Assembly: GCF_019649055.1 (NCBI RefSeq)
Contig: NW_026570221.1
Span: forward strand, 3,100,001 to 3,164,000
Direction: 5' to 3'
DNA from: Paramacrobiotus metropolitanus
Taxonomy: Eukaryota > Tardigrada > Eutardigrada > Parachela > Macrobiotidae
Length of the DNA: 64,000 bases
Part shown: piece by piece, positions 1-11,514 of the stretch
How positions within the stretch are numbered: the stretch's first letter is position 1
How the letters are laid out: every line of letters begins with the position of its first letter
Program-made: the position numbers and the translations under genes
The notes under the pieces: generated by a model
Told to the model about the DNA's origin: nothing
The model's database searches: none
The model's input: only the letters and a program-made list of their open reading frames with translations

Positions 1-1582
1 GGTCAAGACCAGCCAACAGCAGCGCGGCGGATCGTATTTTTGATTTTTACCAGATCACTGTTAGCATCATGCTAATCCGTCCAGTGCAATATATTTATTC
101 CTGGCAATTGCCGGCAACTCGAGCAGGGTGGTTCAGTAGCCATTTGCATTGTCGTAGCGGTGAATTTTTACTAGTCTGCCTCTTTGATTAGATTTGGCAG
201 GAAACAATCAATCTCTTTAGAATTATCATGACTTTGACGAAGATTTATCGGATTATCGAATTCAGTAAAAATTTCCGTCAGTGTCATGATAATTCCAAAC
301 CTTCGAATTTGTTGGAAGACGCAATGGTCATTATTGAAAGTGCAGCTAAAGATGCCATACCGGAGCAGCTGATGGCTGCCATAACGAAGGTACCTGTTAT
401 ACACCTCTATACGAAGGTACCTCTATACGAAGGTACCTCTATACGAGGTGCTCTTGTGGTTAAAATTCTCATTCGTAAGTTTCGTCAAAAGTATTTCGAA
501 TAATTATGTTTTATGTTTCATTTTTGGGTAGTTTGGTAACTGAATTTATGCATCCCAACTTAACCAACAAAGTTCACCTTTTTGTAGCCATTAAGTTTTG
601 AAGTAAGCGTTAAGGCAGTCACACAATTTCGTAGTCATTGGTAGTGCCTATGCTTAAATTCTGGTTCCATAACATGTTTACTGCGCGTAATATTCGCCGG
701 TTTCCTTGAGAGAGCATTCCAGTTTGACACTAGGCAAAGGGCTTGCGGAGGCTACCTTGCGAACACTTAGTACACGGGTAAAAGACGTTGCGTAACATTA
801 GCAATTTTCCTGACCTTTTCAGAACAGAATCTTTGTATGTTCCCCGATGGCATGTTTTTGCATTAAATACCTGGTCATGAATAACGTCCGAACGTAAACT
901 TGTTTGTTATTCATCTACTACTGCGAAGTCTTGATATTAATATTCCGCGTCACACCGGATGAACTTTTCTGTCATCTGATACTGATGCCCAGAGTTTTAA
1001 GAGTATGGTATTTGTTTATAGATACTGATTTACCAGTGATCCCTATCATTGAAATTATTTTATTTTTGTTGCTCTATTCACAGTATGTACATAAACCAGC
1101 TTCGCTCAGTTAAACTCAAATGAGTCAATTAATGAGAACTGGTTCCAAATACAAATAGGAGTGCACTAGCCACGCATAGCGTAAAATTATTATCTCTACA
1201 AAAATATTGCTGTAAGATTATTACAATATTTTTGGTTTGGTGCAATAAAAGTTTAGACTCCCATAAAGACTTGTGAGCGGAAGGTAGGACGTAATACATT
1301 TGCCTAAGGTATAGTATGAATACATAACATTTCCTTACAGTTATACGAGTACAAATATCTTTTGATAAGCTTAATTAAGCAAGTGTGAGCGAATGGACAG
1401 CGCATCTGCGTGACTCATGTAGTAAAATGCTTAGCAGCATCGCTAGCTTTGCTATGCGACATTGTACTGTTAACAGGCTGCAACTGGAGCGTTATCAAGG
1501 CTATTATAAAAGCTGGATTGGGAGGTGCAAGAAGAAAAACCCGTCTAAGATCCAGTATCGTGGCTTTGTGCCCGGCAGCCAC

Positions 1583-1662
1583 GGGGCAGTCCGGTGTCGT
1601 GAGATGATACCGCTTATGTCGCGCGGTACAAATGGTATCATTTTGCCGCACCGGACTGCCCC
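1583..1662. repeat. Hairpin, 14-bp perfect outer stem
   Basis: GGGGCAGTCCGGTG at 1583-1596 is the exact reverse complement of 1649-1662. A second inner stem (ATGATACC/GGTATCAT) lies within the loop. The position matches the hairpin of the second duplication unit at 4448-4506, although the two stem sequences differ. Confidence 0.8.
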
Positions 1663-2661
1663 GCGCGCGATGCAAGACGTCCACGGCAAACCGTCAGGAA
1701 ACCCTTGAAACCGGTGACTATAGGACTCAATTCACAGATTTCTGTGATTTTTGCACACCGCTCACTTGCACTAACCCCCAAAGTGGCGCGCTACATAAAT
1801 AGCTGCTGATCGCTCAGTGTGTTTTTTAGTGTGTTTCTTCCGTAGTCTGTAGTAAACAAAACAAAATTGAAATCTTAGAATTTTAAATTTCTGAAGTTAG
1901 TAAACTCGGAAGAGCGGTTCTTTTACCTTACACGGTTGCATCCAGTCCAGTTCCTGTTCTTCCTTTTATGGAAGTTTTTTTATGATTCATGCTTCTAAAG
2001 TCATGAGGGAAGATTTTACTGTTGAAGCGATTTGTTACTGCTGCTTTCCTTAGCCTGAAAAACTTGACACCAGGTGCCATCTTGCAAGTTCAAGTAAAAG
2101 CAGAAAACTATCGAAACCTTTATTGAGAGCTTAAAGTTACGAGTATTAAAGCATAAAAATAACGCCTGATTTGTTAATTCGGTCATCGCCAAAATATAAC
2201 GTAACTTCGCATGTTTATTGTTGAGTTTATCATTATTCTTGTTTACTCTTGAGTAGAACGTAGAAACAGTAGACCACAAAGGTCACAATAACGCGTCACA
2301 GCGTGGCATTGACGCTGCAGGGAGAAAATTAATCCTTTGCCTTGTTGACAAGCGCAGATGCGATAGGGTCACAGAAATATAACACCACCAAAACAATAGC
2401 CAACGCAGTATACACCGTTGCAACAACAACCCCAGATTTCTCCAGAAATCTGCGTCAACGGTGGGAGGACCGTTGATCCGGCAACAGAAATCTGCGTCAA
2501 CGGTGGGAGGACAGTTCATCCGGGAGCAATGTTTTACGTTGTTTTCCGCGAAGCTAGATTTTTAGTCATAGGTATCCGCGCCTGCTGTGTACTCTGTCCA
2601 TTCTCTATTCCGCTGCGCAGTCGGATATAACCATAACAGGTAGGCCTGATACCAGGCTCCA

Positions 2662-2910
2662 TTATCCGTGGGTTATCCCCGGGAAATCGAACCAAATACG
2701 CAGTAACGTCATGACCAGCCAACAGCAGCGCGGCGGCTTGCATATATTTTTTAGATCTTCGTTGGCACCATGCGGATCCGTCCACTCCACAAAGTTTGTA
2801 AAACCACTGTGCTCGAGTTGCCGACAACAGTCCAGGGCCTGGGCTGTTGCCGGCAACTCCAGCAAAGTGATTTTATATCCATTTGCATAATCATAGCGCT
2901 GACCTTTCAC
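2662..2910 (-). other. Open reading frame of 82 codons, possible exon
   Basis: The minus strand is open for 82 codons and begins with a Met. The composition is protein-like (clusters such as FVEWTDPHGANEDL), but I recognise no domain. The matching stretch in the first duplication unit (about 4-200) has several stop codons in the same frame, so either only the second copy kept coding capacity or neither codes. A GT follows codons near the duplicated CAGCAGCGCGGCGG block, so it could be an internal exon. This is a weak call made on openness and composition alone. Confidence 0.2.
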
Positions 2911-4447
2911 TAGCTAACCTCTCCGATTATGTTTGGCTGGATCTATTCGGAATTACGATGACTTTCTCGAAGTTTTTCAACTGAATACAGGACGATTTTG
3001 TCAATATAGCAGCGGCAGCCACGCCGGAACAGGTGAAGGATGTCATATTCCTTGGATCGGTCATCGTCGTAATTAGCCTAAGACTTATTAGTCTGCTTAT
3101 GACGATGAGCGATACTTATAAAGTGCTAGCGTGGTAATTATTCTCATACGTAAGTATCGACAAATCAGTTTTGGAATAATTATAGTCAGTTTTTGATACT
3201 TATTTAATTGAATTTACGGTTTCCAGTACAGATATTAACTACAATGCCATTTTTTGTTGCCGTTACGTTTTGACGTTAGTGTTGTAGCCGTCACACATTT
3301 TTGTTGTAATTTTCTAGTGTCTATGGCCATTATTAACTTTTCGTTGCACAACATGTTTACTACGCGTAATAATTGCCAGTTTTCTCAAGTTTGCCACTAA
3401 TCAAAGGACATGCGACGGTTGCTTTGCGAACACGGAATCATGCCCAAACGATAGTGCATAACACTAACGATTTTGAAAGTTTTCTCAACCTTTAAATTTA
3501 AATCATCTTAAATCTTAATTAATGTCTACACAAGCACTACTGGAGGCATGTTGCTGCGGCACTTGACCTTTACGAAATAGAAAACTTGTATGCTCGCCGG
3601 TGGCAGTTTTTGCAGTGTGATATTGTACGCGTGAGTAACGTGATCATGAATACATATAGTCCAAACTGTAAAAATGTATGTTATGTTGTTAGAAGAAATG
3701 TCACGGCTGTCTTGTTCACCTTATTTTTCAACTCAAGAAAAGACAGAGGTTTCGTTTGCTTTTTTAACATTTAAATTTTAGCTATCAATTAGTGTAACGG
3801 CGCTTGCAATCGTTGTTAACTTGGTGGCTATTGCGCATTAAATTTTGGTTCGTTACGTGTTTTCTACTATTATTAAGTCTTAATACTGATCTTCCGCGTC
3901 ACAGCGGATGAAATTGCTGCGATCTGGCTGGCTGATGCCCGTTATTTTATAAGTATAATATTTGTTATTATAATGATATACTTATTTATCAGTGATCTTT
4001 ATCAATGAAATTATTCTATTCTTGCTGCTTTATTCGCAATATTTACAGAGTACACAAACCAGCTTCTCTAAGTAATTACATTCACTTAATGAGAAACTGG
4101 TTCCAACTAACATGAAAAAGGACTGCAAAACCCACGCAGAGCATAATACTGTAATATACTATTATTATCCAAATGCAATATTGCAGTAATATTATTATAA
4201 GATTTTTTTGTTTGCGTAATTATTGATTAGATGCCCGTTAGTGGTTGTTATTGAATGGTAGGACAGCGCTTGGGTACGTAAGTAATGCTCATGGCTATTG
4301 TTTTAGTATGAATGATATCATTTTCATTATAATCAGCAGTATTACCTTACAATATGGCGCTGCTGTTAACAGGCTGTGATTGGAGATTCATCAGGCCAGT
4401 TATGCAAAGCTGTCTGCGGAGCTGCAAAAGCACTACTGCGTTCAGAA

Positions 4448-4506
4448 CCCTCGTCCTATGTCGGGGCTTTGTACCGTTTGTACAAAGCCCCGACATTGGA
4501 CGAGGG
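4448..4506. repeat. Hairpin with about 27-bp stem
   Basis: CCCTCGTCC starting at 4448 pairs with GGACGAGGG ending at 4506, and the stem continues inward through GTCGGGGCTTTGTAC with a single mismatch and a very short loop near 4475. It is the counterpart of the hairpin at 1583-1662 in the other duplication unit. Confidence 0.8.
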
Positions 4507-5045
4507 TTTGTACCGTTTGTACAAAGAACGGAGAAGGCAACAAGGAACCAGACGGGCAAATCTGCGCCCGGTGACTATAGGACCGAACTCACAGACTTCT
4601 GTGAATCTTGCAAGCTCACAAGGTCAAAATTTCTGCATGTTTAAGATTCTAAGTTTTCAACCGTATTGCTGAATTCCCGTGTTATCATTTTATGATTCTG
4701 CAATTATTCATTCCCTTTTAAGCATACACTGATTTATCGAGAGCCGGCAGATTTTGAGACAGAAGTACATAAAGTATTACTAACGTCTGCGCATTAGAAA
4801 CAACATACGGTAATTAGAAACAACATAATTATAATAACCACCCAGTGCGTTTAAATAGCAGCAAGGCCTAACAAGCGCATGGCTTTTTCAGTGGCTTCAA
4901 TTACCGCCCAATCTCCCTAGTGTGATTCACTGTATATTCGTACATACCGTATATTCGTCGTATTTCTATGCAGCGCCGGAAAAATAAGGAATCAACCTAG
5001 CAGGTATGTCGGTCTTTCCGATTCGCTGTTTCCGGTGAACAATTA

Positions 5046-5312
5046 ATGGGCTTTGCTTTGACAATTTTGTTTGGTCTCATAATATTGAATAGGCTCGATG
5101 CGGATATCCACGGTGGCTATGGTAATCTGACCGCCGATGGTTGCGCCTCGCCACCGCACGCTACTTTGCCCAGTTTTATTCCGTACTTGTCAGGCATTCT
5201 TTTCTTTTCTTACGTCCATGCTGTACCGCCAACTATGCGACGCTTGCAAATTCTGTACAGAAAATTACTTAAGAAAACAAAGTATTTAAATTCAAACGGG
5301 TTTAAAAATTAG
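5046..5312 (+). CDS. Small putative secreted or membrane peptide (88 aa)
   Basis: The open frame starts with a hydrophobic stretch (residues 1-17, ending LNRLDAD) that could be a signal peptide, followed by a Gly/Cys-containing segment, a second hydrophobic stretch (SFIPYLSGILFFSYV, about residues 45-60) and a basic tail. A GT donor-like site (GGTAATCT) follows codon 27, so it may instead be a signal-peptide exon of a spliced gene. I recognise no family and there is no neighbouring gene to support it. Confidence 0.25.
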   Translation: MGFALTILFGLIILNRLDADIHGGYGNLTADGCASPPHATLPSFIPYLSGILFFSYVHAVPPTMRRLQILYRKLLKKTKYLNSNGFKN

Positions 5313-5331
5313 GCACCAGTAAAGATCCGTA

Positions 5332-5359
5332 CCAATGGTGCATTCAATTGCACCATTGG
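5332..5359. repeat. Hairpin, 11-bp stem, 6-nt loop
   Basis: CCAATGGTGCA at 5332-5342 is the exact reverse complement of 5349-5359. Further GGTGCA words follow downstream to about 5385. Confidence 0.8.
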
Positions 5360-5520
5360 TGCATGCATGTGCACTTTTGGTGCAAGCACCTTTGTTTTGT
5401 GCACTTGATTAAGCACTAATAAATTAAACATTTACGTCGTCGTTTTGTAAGTACCATTTTCAAGTGTCAATTGCTTTATTTATTGACGTACCGTGTAATA
5501 CACTGTTGATTGATCACTGC

Positions 5521-5562
5521 CGTCGCCCCGTCCGTCGTCCGTCCGTCCGCCCGTCCGTATGT
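5521..5562. repeat. (GTCC)n simple repeat
   Basis: Imperfect tetranucleotide run of GTCC/CCGT units about 40 bases long. Confidence 0.9.
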
Positions 5563-5574
5563 CATGCAAACATG

Positions 5575-5621
5575 TACTATCTAATTAGGACATGATAATA
5601 TCATGTCCTAATTAGATAGTA
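5575..5621. repeat. Perfect 22-bp hairpin
   Basis: Bases 5575-5596 are the exact reverse complement of 5600-5621 with a 3-nt loop (AAT). The stem is AT-rich and contains CTAATTAGGACATGAT. No gene is adjacent; it may be the remnant of a short foldback element. Confidence 0.9.
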
Positions 5622-5629
5622 TTTTATTT

Positions 5630-6491
5630 TTTTACTCGCATCAAACACATATTATGCGCTTGATGCGCAGGTCGATTCACCTGGCTACAGATTCAAATGC
5701 TGAACAAATCCTCGTATAATTTTTTTTGTGTTGAGCGCTGTGTGGTTTTTTAATCAATGAGTGCTTATCACTAACGCCCATGGAAAGGCGAAGATCAAAA
5801 ATTGGTGTCGGAGGAGACGGCCTGCGCCATTTTGGCTGCTGCCAAAACCTGGTTATAATTTTGCCACCAGCGGCTCACTTCAGTTTCTGCCACTACCGGC
5901 AGAAAAAAGCGCCAAGCAAATTTAGGGGGTGACCTTAGTCGCACTTTTATGACCATAGTCGCCAAAAGGGGGTGCGATTAGGTGACCATAGTCGCACACC
6001 ACTAAGATGGGGCCTTGTTTTTTCGATATTTAGCGTAGCAGCTTCAAAATTATTTCTTCCTTGCTGCATGCGCGGAAAATAAATTTGGGTGCCCTCGCTT
6101 CCGGTTGATCTCAAGGCTTTCATAATCAGTGCCGCTGACAGAACTGGTACAGAGAGTTTCACTCCTGTACTCCAAAGCCACTGAAGTACCGCTCTACCAG
6201 AACGCCGAACGATCCGACCAAAGCGCTGAGGCATTATAAACTATTAAATTACTTTAAAAAACAATATTTTCAAAATCGCAGCAATACTTTAAAGTACAAC
6301 AGTACCTTCAAAGTACTGCTGTACCAAGGTGACCTTCCCGAATAACGCCGAACAAGCCGAAACAGACGATCAATAGCCGTGCGCGGCGCGGTTGCATTAG
6401 TACTTACAGTTTTGCAACTGTGTTAACTAAAGGGGAGCCCCGATATGCGCCTGTCCTCTAAAGGGAGCCCACTCAGCCCAGATGGCTGCCA
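5630..6491. other. Gene-free stretch
   Basis: I see no supportable gene here. Short open frames (for example 5947-6234 minus) have no domain or splice context. Confidence 0.5.
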
Positions 6492-6847
6492 CCCATTTCG
6501 CCTACTGGACATTTCGCCTAAAGGACATTTCGCCTAACAGTTTGATTCGAATCATAAATAACACACCTAAGAAAACCTAAGGAAACCCCGAAAACCTAGG
6601 AAACCTAAGAAAACGTAAGAAAACCGAAGAACTTAAGTAAGAAACTTAAGAAACCTAGAATGCCTAAGAAAACCTAAGAAAACTAAAGAAATCCCAAGAA
6701 ACCTAAGAAAACCTAAGAAAACATGGAAATATTAGAAAAAATATTAAGCCATAAGAAAACGCTTAGGTATTAGCGTTATTAATATGATTCGAATCGAATT
6801 TATAGGCGAAATGTCCCATAAGCGAAATGTCCCATAGGCGAAATGGG
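6492..6847. mobile_element. Inverted-repeat (foldback/MITE-like) element with CCTAAGAAAA core
   Basis: The left end has three copies of ATTTCGCCTA (6493-6536) and the right end has three inverted copies of TAGGCGAAAT (6802-6847). Next inward, GATTCGAATC occurs on both sides (6543-6552 and 6785-6794). The core, 6565-6770, is a degenerate tandem array of CCTAAGAAAA, the reverse complement of the perfect decamer array at 26271-26360. There is no coding capacity. The flanks do not show an unambiguous target duplication. Confidence 0.6.
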
Positions 6848-7923
6848 ATGATACCGCCCAGATAAGGCATTTGTTTAAGTATATTACGGAGTGGGTGGCA
6901 AATCGATAACTTTGTAAGCTGTATTCCGTGCAGGCCGGTTTAAAGGGCGAGAGGCCGCTACCAAAAACGTTCGTCTTGACGCACCACTCAGGTGAGATAT
7001 TGATTTTGAAAAGATTCGGGGTGCACTTTGCCAGTCGGTGTTCACGGGGAACGGGTAGCCCAATGGCTCAATCAATGTTGCCAATACCCAATCACAGTAC
7101 CTACACGTAATCCGTCACTGCACTTTAGCTTCTACGAATGTCCACCTGTTATCTATCGATGACTACCGTGTCTGCAGTCTGCTCGAAGAAAAGCCCAGTT
7201 TTTACTGTGATGCGAAACTTGCCACAGGCGTTGTGAGCCGTCACTCGAGCAATGGCGAATCGCTGTTTTTGTGGAAGTTAAATTCGTGTGCAGAAACAGG
7301 AGAGGTGAGAGTCTTCTCGCTGAACATGGGATTAATAATTACACCAGCAGTTAAGGGAAGTGAGGGCTGAAGACCATGCCCGTTTAAACTGGCCACGGTC
7401 GTTTGAAGTTACTTAACTGGTATGGCGGTAGATGCAGCCGCCCACGGATCCCAGCAGCTGCAGTCGTTTCGCATTCGTAGTGCGTTGGTCGTGCAGCAAC
7501 AGATGGTGAGAACATTTTCTGCTGCCTCTTTCTCACCAGTTTGGTGAGGCTAGTCACTACTCACTGAAGTATTTATTGGCTTCTGTTGCAATTGCTCACC
7601 ATTGCCAATTATTTAAGGGAAAAAGGATCCTTACCATAATGCGTTGTATTTTTGCATCAGTTTTTGTCACTTTAAATGGCGCCCTACATTTCCTACAGTA
7701 TCCTGCGGATGCCTGCCCCGTCCGCCCATACTCCTCTGATATAAACGGTACAACTTTCTTTAAATTTAGTTGTTTTCCTAACTGGCGGTTAACGTAAAAT
7801 ACACAAAAATAGTAGCGGTAGGCAGCACCATAGGGGTGACTTTTGACTGATCAATTCACGAGAGCTAATCTGCACGTATCAGCAGGGAGCAATTCGAGGG
7901 AAACCGAGAAACGGCTGAAAAAT

Positions 7924-7994
7924 GCACCGATGGGGGAATCGAACCCCGACTACGTCTTTAGATCCGCGTAGGCAGTACCACTGCAAAACGGCGC
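7924..7994 (-). ncRNA. tRNA-like sequence, probably a SINE head
   Basis: On the minus strand an almost tRNA-length fold is visible: acceptor strands GCGCCGT/ATCGGTGC pair, a D-arm GCAG/CTGC, an oversized anticodon arm CTACG/CGTAG with a 12-nt loop, and a canonical T-loop GGTTCGATTCC (box B). The anticodon loop is too long and the T-stem has a C/C mismatch, so it is not a normal tRNA. It lies in intron 1 of Ig copy A. Sequence continuing to about 7810 may be the SINE body. Confidence 0.45.
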
Positions 7995-9200
7995 AATAAA
8001 TTGAAATCCTTTGAAAGATTTGTCGCTGTACGTGAGCCACTTCTCTCCTTACGCACGGGTTCGACAGTTTTCCAGCTTTCCTTTTTCCTGCATCTCCCTC
8101 TTTCTCTGTAGTGAGTCAGCAGTCTGTTGTCATCCTGTTGCTGTAAAAGCATGTTACTTTTTGTAACTGGAACATTCGCCGCGTAGTTCTACTTCCGCAT
8201 GTTCTTCCATGGTTCTTACTGCCCATCTTTCGCCGCATTCTCCAATTCGCATCGAACTTTGAAACCCGCATTGAAGTTACCTGTTGCTGTTACTAAAACA
8301 GCACGGTCGGGAAATGGTCTAGAATGGTGTGTTTCTTGATATTTCTGACTCAGAATTTTTTTTGAATCGAATGCACCGGGCGATAGTTTGAGACTTTGAG
8401 CGTCACAAGAGTAAGTTCTGCAGTTATCAGTTTATTGAATGCGTAATGCTTCACTTGCTGTTCCGTGAGTTATGCTGACACGCCGCAGCTGGGCGTCGCA
8501 TTTTGGCTCCGCCTCACCCATTCATGAAATAACTATATATGCCAGAAGCAACTACCTAAACAGAGTAAACGAGAAGTCCATCATTCTTGTTTTTTTTGCT
8601 CTAGTACTGCGGCTGTTGGATGAAGCGCTGAACAGCAGCCAGGACGGGGTGGTACGTCTGCAGATTTCAAACGCAGACCAGCCGTCCGGTCAACCCAGTC
8701 CGCCGGCTGGGTTTGTCGTTGTGCGGGAACCGGAAGGCCGAAACGTGACACTTCCGTGTGGCGACAACATCATCGCGCAGCGTCCGCTGATCCGCTACAA
8801 TGGCCGACAGCTGCCAGCTAACGGTGGTCCATTAGACCCTACGCCGTTGCATCTCTGCAGTTGTAAGATCAATCCGTCCGACAATTTCTGGATCTCCGGC
8901 ATCACGTTGTGGAGCCAGGTTCCCTTCGTGGCCCCGTACTCTCTTCGCCTCTATAACTTCACGCATCGCTTGTCCGGGACATACGAATGTCTGCACATAT
9001 TCAAAGGGGAACCGGCAGTATACAATCGGTAGGTTACAGCTGCATTTGAGTCTCTCGGCAGTTGCTAATACTACTTCAGCAAGAAGATAAAACTTGACTG
9101 AAAGAGACAGCAGTGAAACAATAATTTTTTCTGTTTTTTTTTTGTGCCGCAAAAACTTTCTGCCGGCCGTACGTTTGATCCGGTCGTCTTTCTGCCGGCG

Positions 9201-9234
9201 GCATCCTTTACACAATAGATTGTGTAAAGGATGC
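9201..9234. repeat. Perfect 16-bp hairpin in intron 2 of Ig copy A
   Basis: GCATCCTTTACACAAT at 9201-9216 is exactly complementary to 9219-9234, with a 2-nt AG loop. Confidence 0.9.
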
Positions 9235-9365
9235 TATTAATGCGAGATAGTTCGAGCCAGTAAATCTTCTGTAAATGACTCACTTCTGGTTTGTCCAATC
9301 GTACTGACGACATTTTGATGTCAATCTTTACGTTTTGCGACTCCAGTAGTGAATTGAATTAAATC

Positions 9366-9520
9366 TGGCATGTCTAAGTGCATCTGTTCTGGATAGTTAA
9401 CAGATATCATATACTGTAGTAAAGTATATCTTGCTTGGCATGTCTTGTGCATATGTCCTGGAAGTACAGCTCTAATATTTGTTGCTTGGCATGTCTTGTG
9501 CATCTGTTCTGGATAGTACA
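9366..9520. repeat. Three short direct repeats in intron 2 of Ig copy A
   Basis: TGGCATGTCT is followed by GTGCAT and TCCTGGA/TTCTGGATAG three times (starting near 9366, 9436 and 9487), spaced 70 and 51 bases apart. The copies differ by small indels. Confidence 0.7.
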
Positions 9521-9967
9521 GATATAATATAAGTTCGAATAATTACGGAAACCGGCCCCAGTTATACAGCTCTGTTACAGGTATCTTATCAGTCCGCGCC
9601 TGATACCCAAAAAAGTCTTCCAGCCGCCCATGGCAAATGCCACGTCCACTGTAGGTAAGAAGGCGGAGTTCCGATGCGCAGTGAAATTCGACGCCATGCC
9701 ATCGTCTCCCGTGGGTTTTGGAGACCGGTTTCTGTGGACAGACAACCAGGATCTCATCTACGCCCCGGGAGTGGCAGCGTTCCAGCGCGATGTACGCATA
9801 AGACCAAGAATTACGGTTAAATGGCCAAAGATGGTTGCTTGTGCCACTCGACGTTGTACATCGAGCGAGTGCAGAGAGGGGACGAAGGGCGCTATCAGTG
9901 CTGGTTCAAGATCGATGACATCTTTAACGAATGGATTGCGCAGTCTGCATATCTCAGGGTCCTATAA

Positions 9968-11514
9968 CGAGTGTCATCCGCTGTGGCTCAACCGCCGTAA
10001 AATTTATCTACCTCGTAATCTAATTAATTCTAATTTGTAAAGTTAATTTACCTCTTGCTGTAAATTGCAATGTGCCAATACTGTAATGGGTGCACGTATT
10101 TTAGTGTCTTTTCGTATTTTAGTGTTTAGTGTGTTATTTTATGGAAAATTAGGCAGTTTATAAACTGTGACGTTTCAGTTAAAACAAAAAGTGGAAACTG
10201 TCAAGAAGGATTGACTTTGTGTCATCGCTCTGTAAATACTTACGCAGACATGACTTCGAACTTCAAATCTGCTCTGGTTTTGATTTTACCGCACATCTGT
10301 TAAGCGCGTTGCGTTTTCAGAAGAAAAGACGATTTTATTTTCAAACTGGATGGAATATTTTTGACAAATTTATTTTCGAAGTTTAATTTTCGTAATCGTA
10401 GCGTCAGCGCTATCTTAATAAAGAAGAACCTGTTCACTAACCGGCTTCTCGACATAATAATTTGGTTAGTGTTTTAGCGTATTGTATTAGTGCACAAGTA
10501 CGACGGAAAAATTAATACTACATTGAGAGAAATTTCGGCAGCGAAAAACAGCGAAAAGTGTGGCTGCGAAATCTGTTGCGCGTATGAAGAGCTGTGTAGC
10601 CTTCAGTTATCTCTTGCCCGTGGGCGGTTGCAATTACCGCTCTAGCCATTAATTGCAAATGGTCGTTGAAGAAATTCAACCAGCGTTTTCCTACTGAAAA
10701 CCCGAAAGGCTAACACAACAAATCCAGTTCGGCGAGGAGTTTCCGTTCAGTTGCCGTTCTAGAGCAGAAGCCGAAGTTCGGCAAAGCCGAGAAGCTGTAG
10801 ATGATGAGGTTCCTGTTAGGCGGTCGGGTGTCAAGACAGTTAGAAAAGGGCGGTGGGCGAGACGTAACGTTTCCAGGTCCGATCCAACTTTTACCACAAG
10901 AACGCCGCTGAAGCGGTCAAATAAGGTAAATGCGAACATGGATCGAAAATTCAGAGCTTTCACGAAATGGAAATAAACAAAATTACCAGATGCAGGATAA
11001 ACATAAAATACAAATTGACTTTTCGATTTTAATTGCTTTTTACCCGAATATTGCGATAGCCGATACAATTTTCTACAGATGCAAGGTAACTAGCCTTGAC
11101 AATAACCTTGTGTCCTTGTTCACAAGTTTCCTTTCAACTTGCCACTGCCTCCACGGTACGAGTATGGAAACGGTTTGGGCTCGTTTGGTTTCAAGCGAAC
11201 GACGCTTTTTCTGCTTAACATGAAGGGCAACGTTTGAGGGATTCGGTGATTTCATTTGGAAAGCGCAGTGAATTTTCAAACGAGGTGCTCTGGGGTTAAA
11301 ATATTCGGAGCGATAGGTAGTGGCAGCCACCCATGGGCACGCGGTAACTAAATAACACGTCTTTTCTGCTTCATCCCACTCGCAGCAGGGTTTTTCTCAG
11401 CACCCACTTTTCTGCGATTTCTGTTCTCTTCGCTAAACGCTGTACAATTCCAGCAATTACTCGCGTCTGCCTTACTTGATCATTATTGCAGTCCACCAAG
11501 GAAGAGGGAACGTA
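9968..11514. other. Intergenic, no supported gene
   Basis: Between Ig copies A and B I see no domain-bearing frame. Open frames at 10691-11068 and 11073-11330 (minus) have no recognisable motif or splice context. Confidence 0.5.

Larger units (their letters stand above)
4..4640. repeat. Diverged tandem duplication, two units of about 1.8-1.9 kb
   Basis: Bases 4-1760 and 2709-4640 align along their length with many substitutions and indels. Shared landmarks in the same order include the block GACCAGCCAACAGCAGCGCG (near 7 and 2712), a CCGGCAACTC block (near 112 and 2850), a CTGTTAACAGGCTG block (near 1468 and 4364), and a long hairpin just after it (1583-1662 and 4448-4506). The spacer between units is about 950 bp. 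No clear coding exon is conserved between the copies, so this looks like an old segmental or repeat-element duplication rather than a gene pair. Confidence 0.7.
7639..9967 (+). pseudogene. Secreted two-Ig-domain gene, copy A (frameshifted in Ig2 exon)
   Basis: Three exons share the layout of the family: exon 1 at 7639-7747 (signal peptide, then a Cys-containing linker ending DING, phase 1 donor), exon 2 at 8605-9028 (acceptor after a T-rich tract; Ig1 with LPCGD, a CSC motif and SGTYECL, phase 2 donor GTAGGT), and exon 3 at 9581-9967 (Ig2 with EFRCAV, RFLW, LCHSTL, GRYQCWF, stop TAA). Exons 1 and 2 are open and in phase. Exon 3 changes frame near 9825 (net minus one base), between the ITV and DGCLC segments, so Ig2 would be truncated. 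Either this is a decayed copy or there is a single base-call error. The product has no membrane anchor. Function is unknown; Ig folds suggest extracellular binding. Confidence 0.75.
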
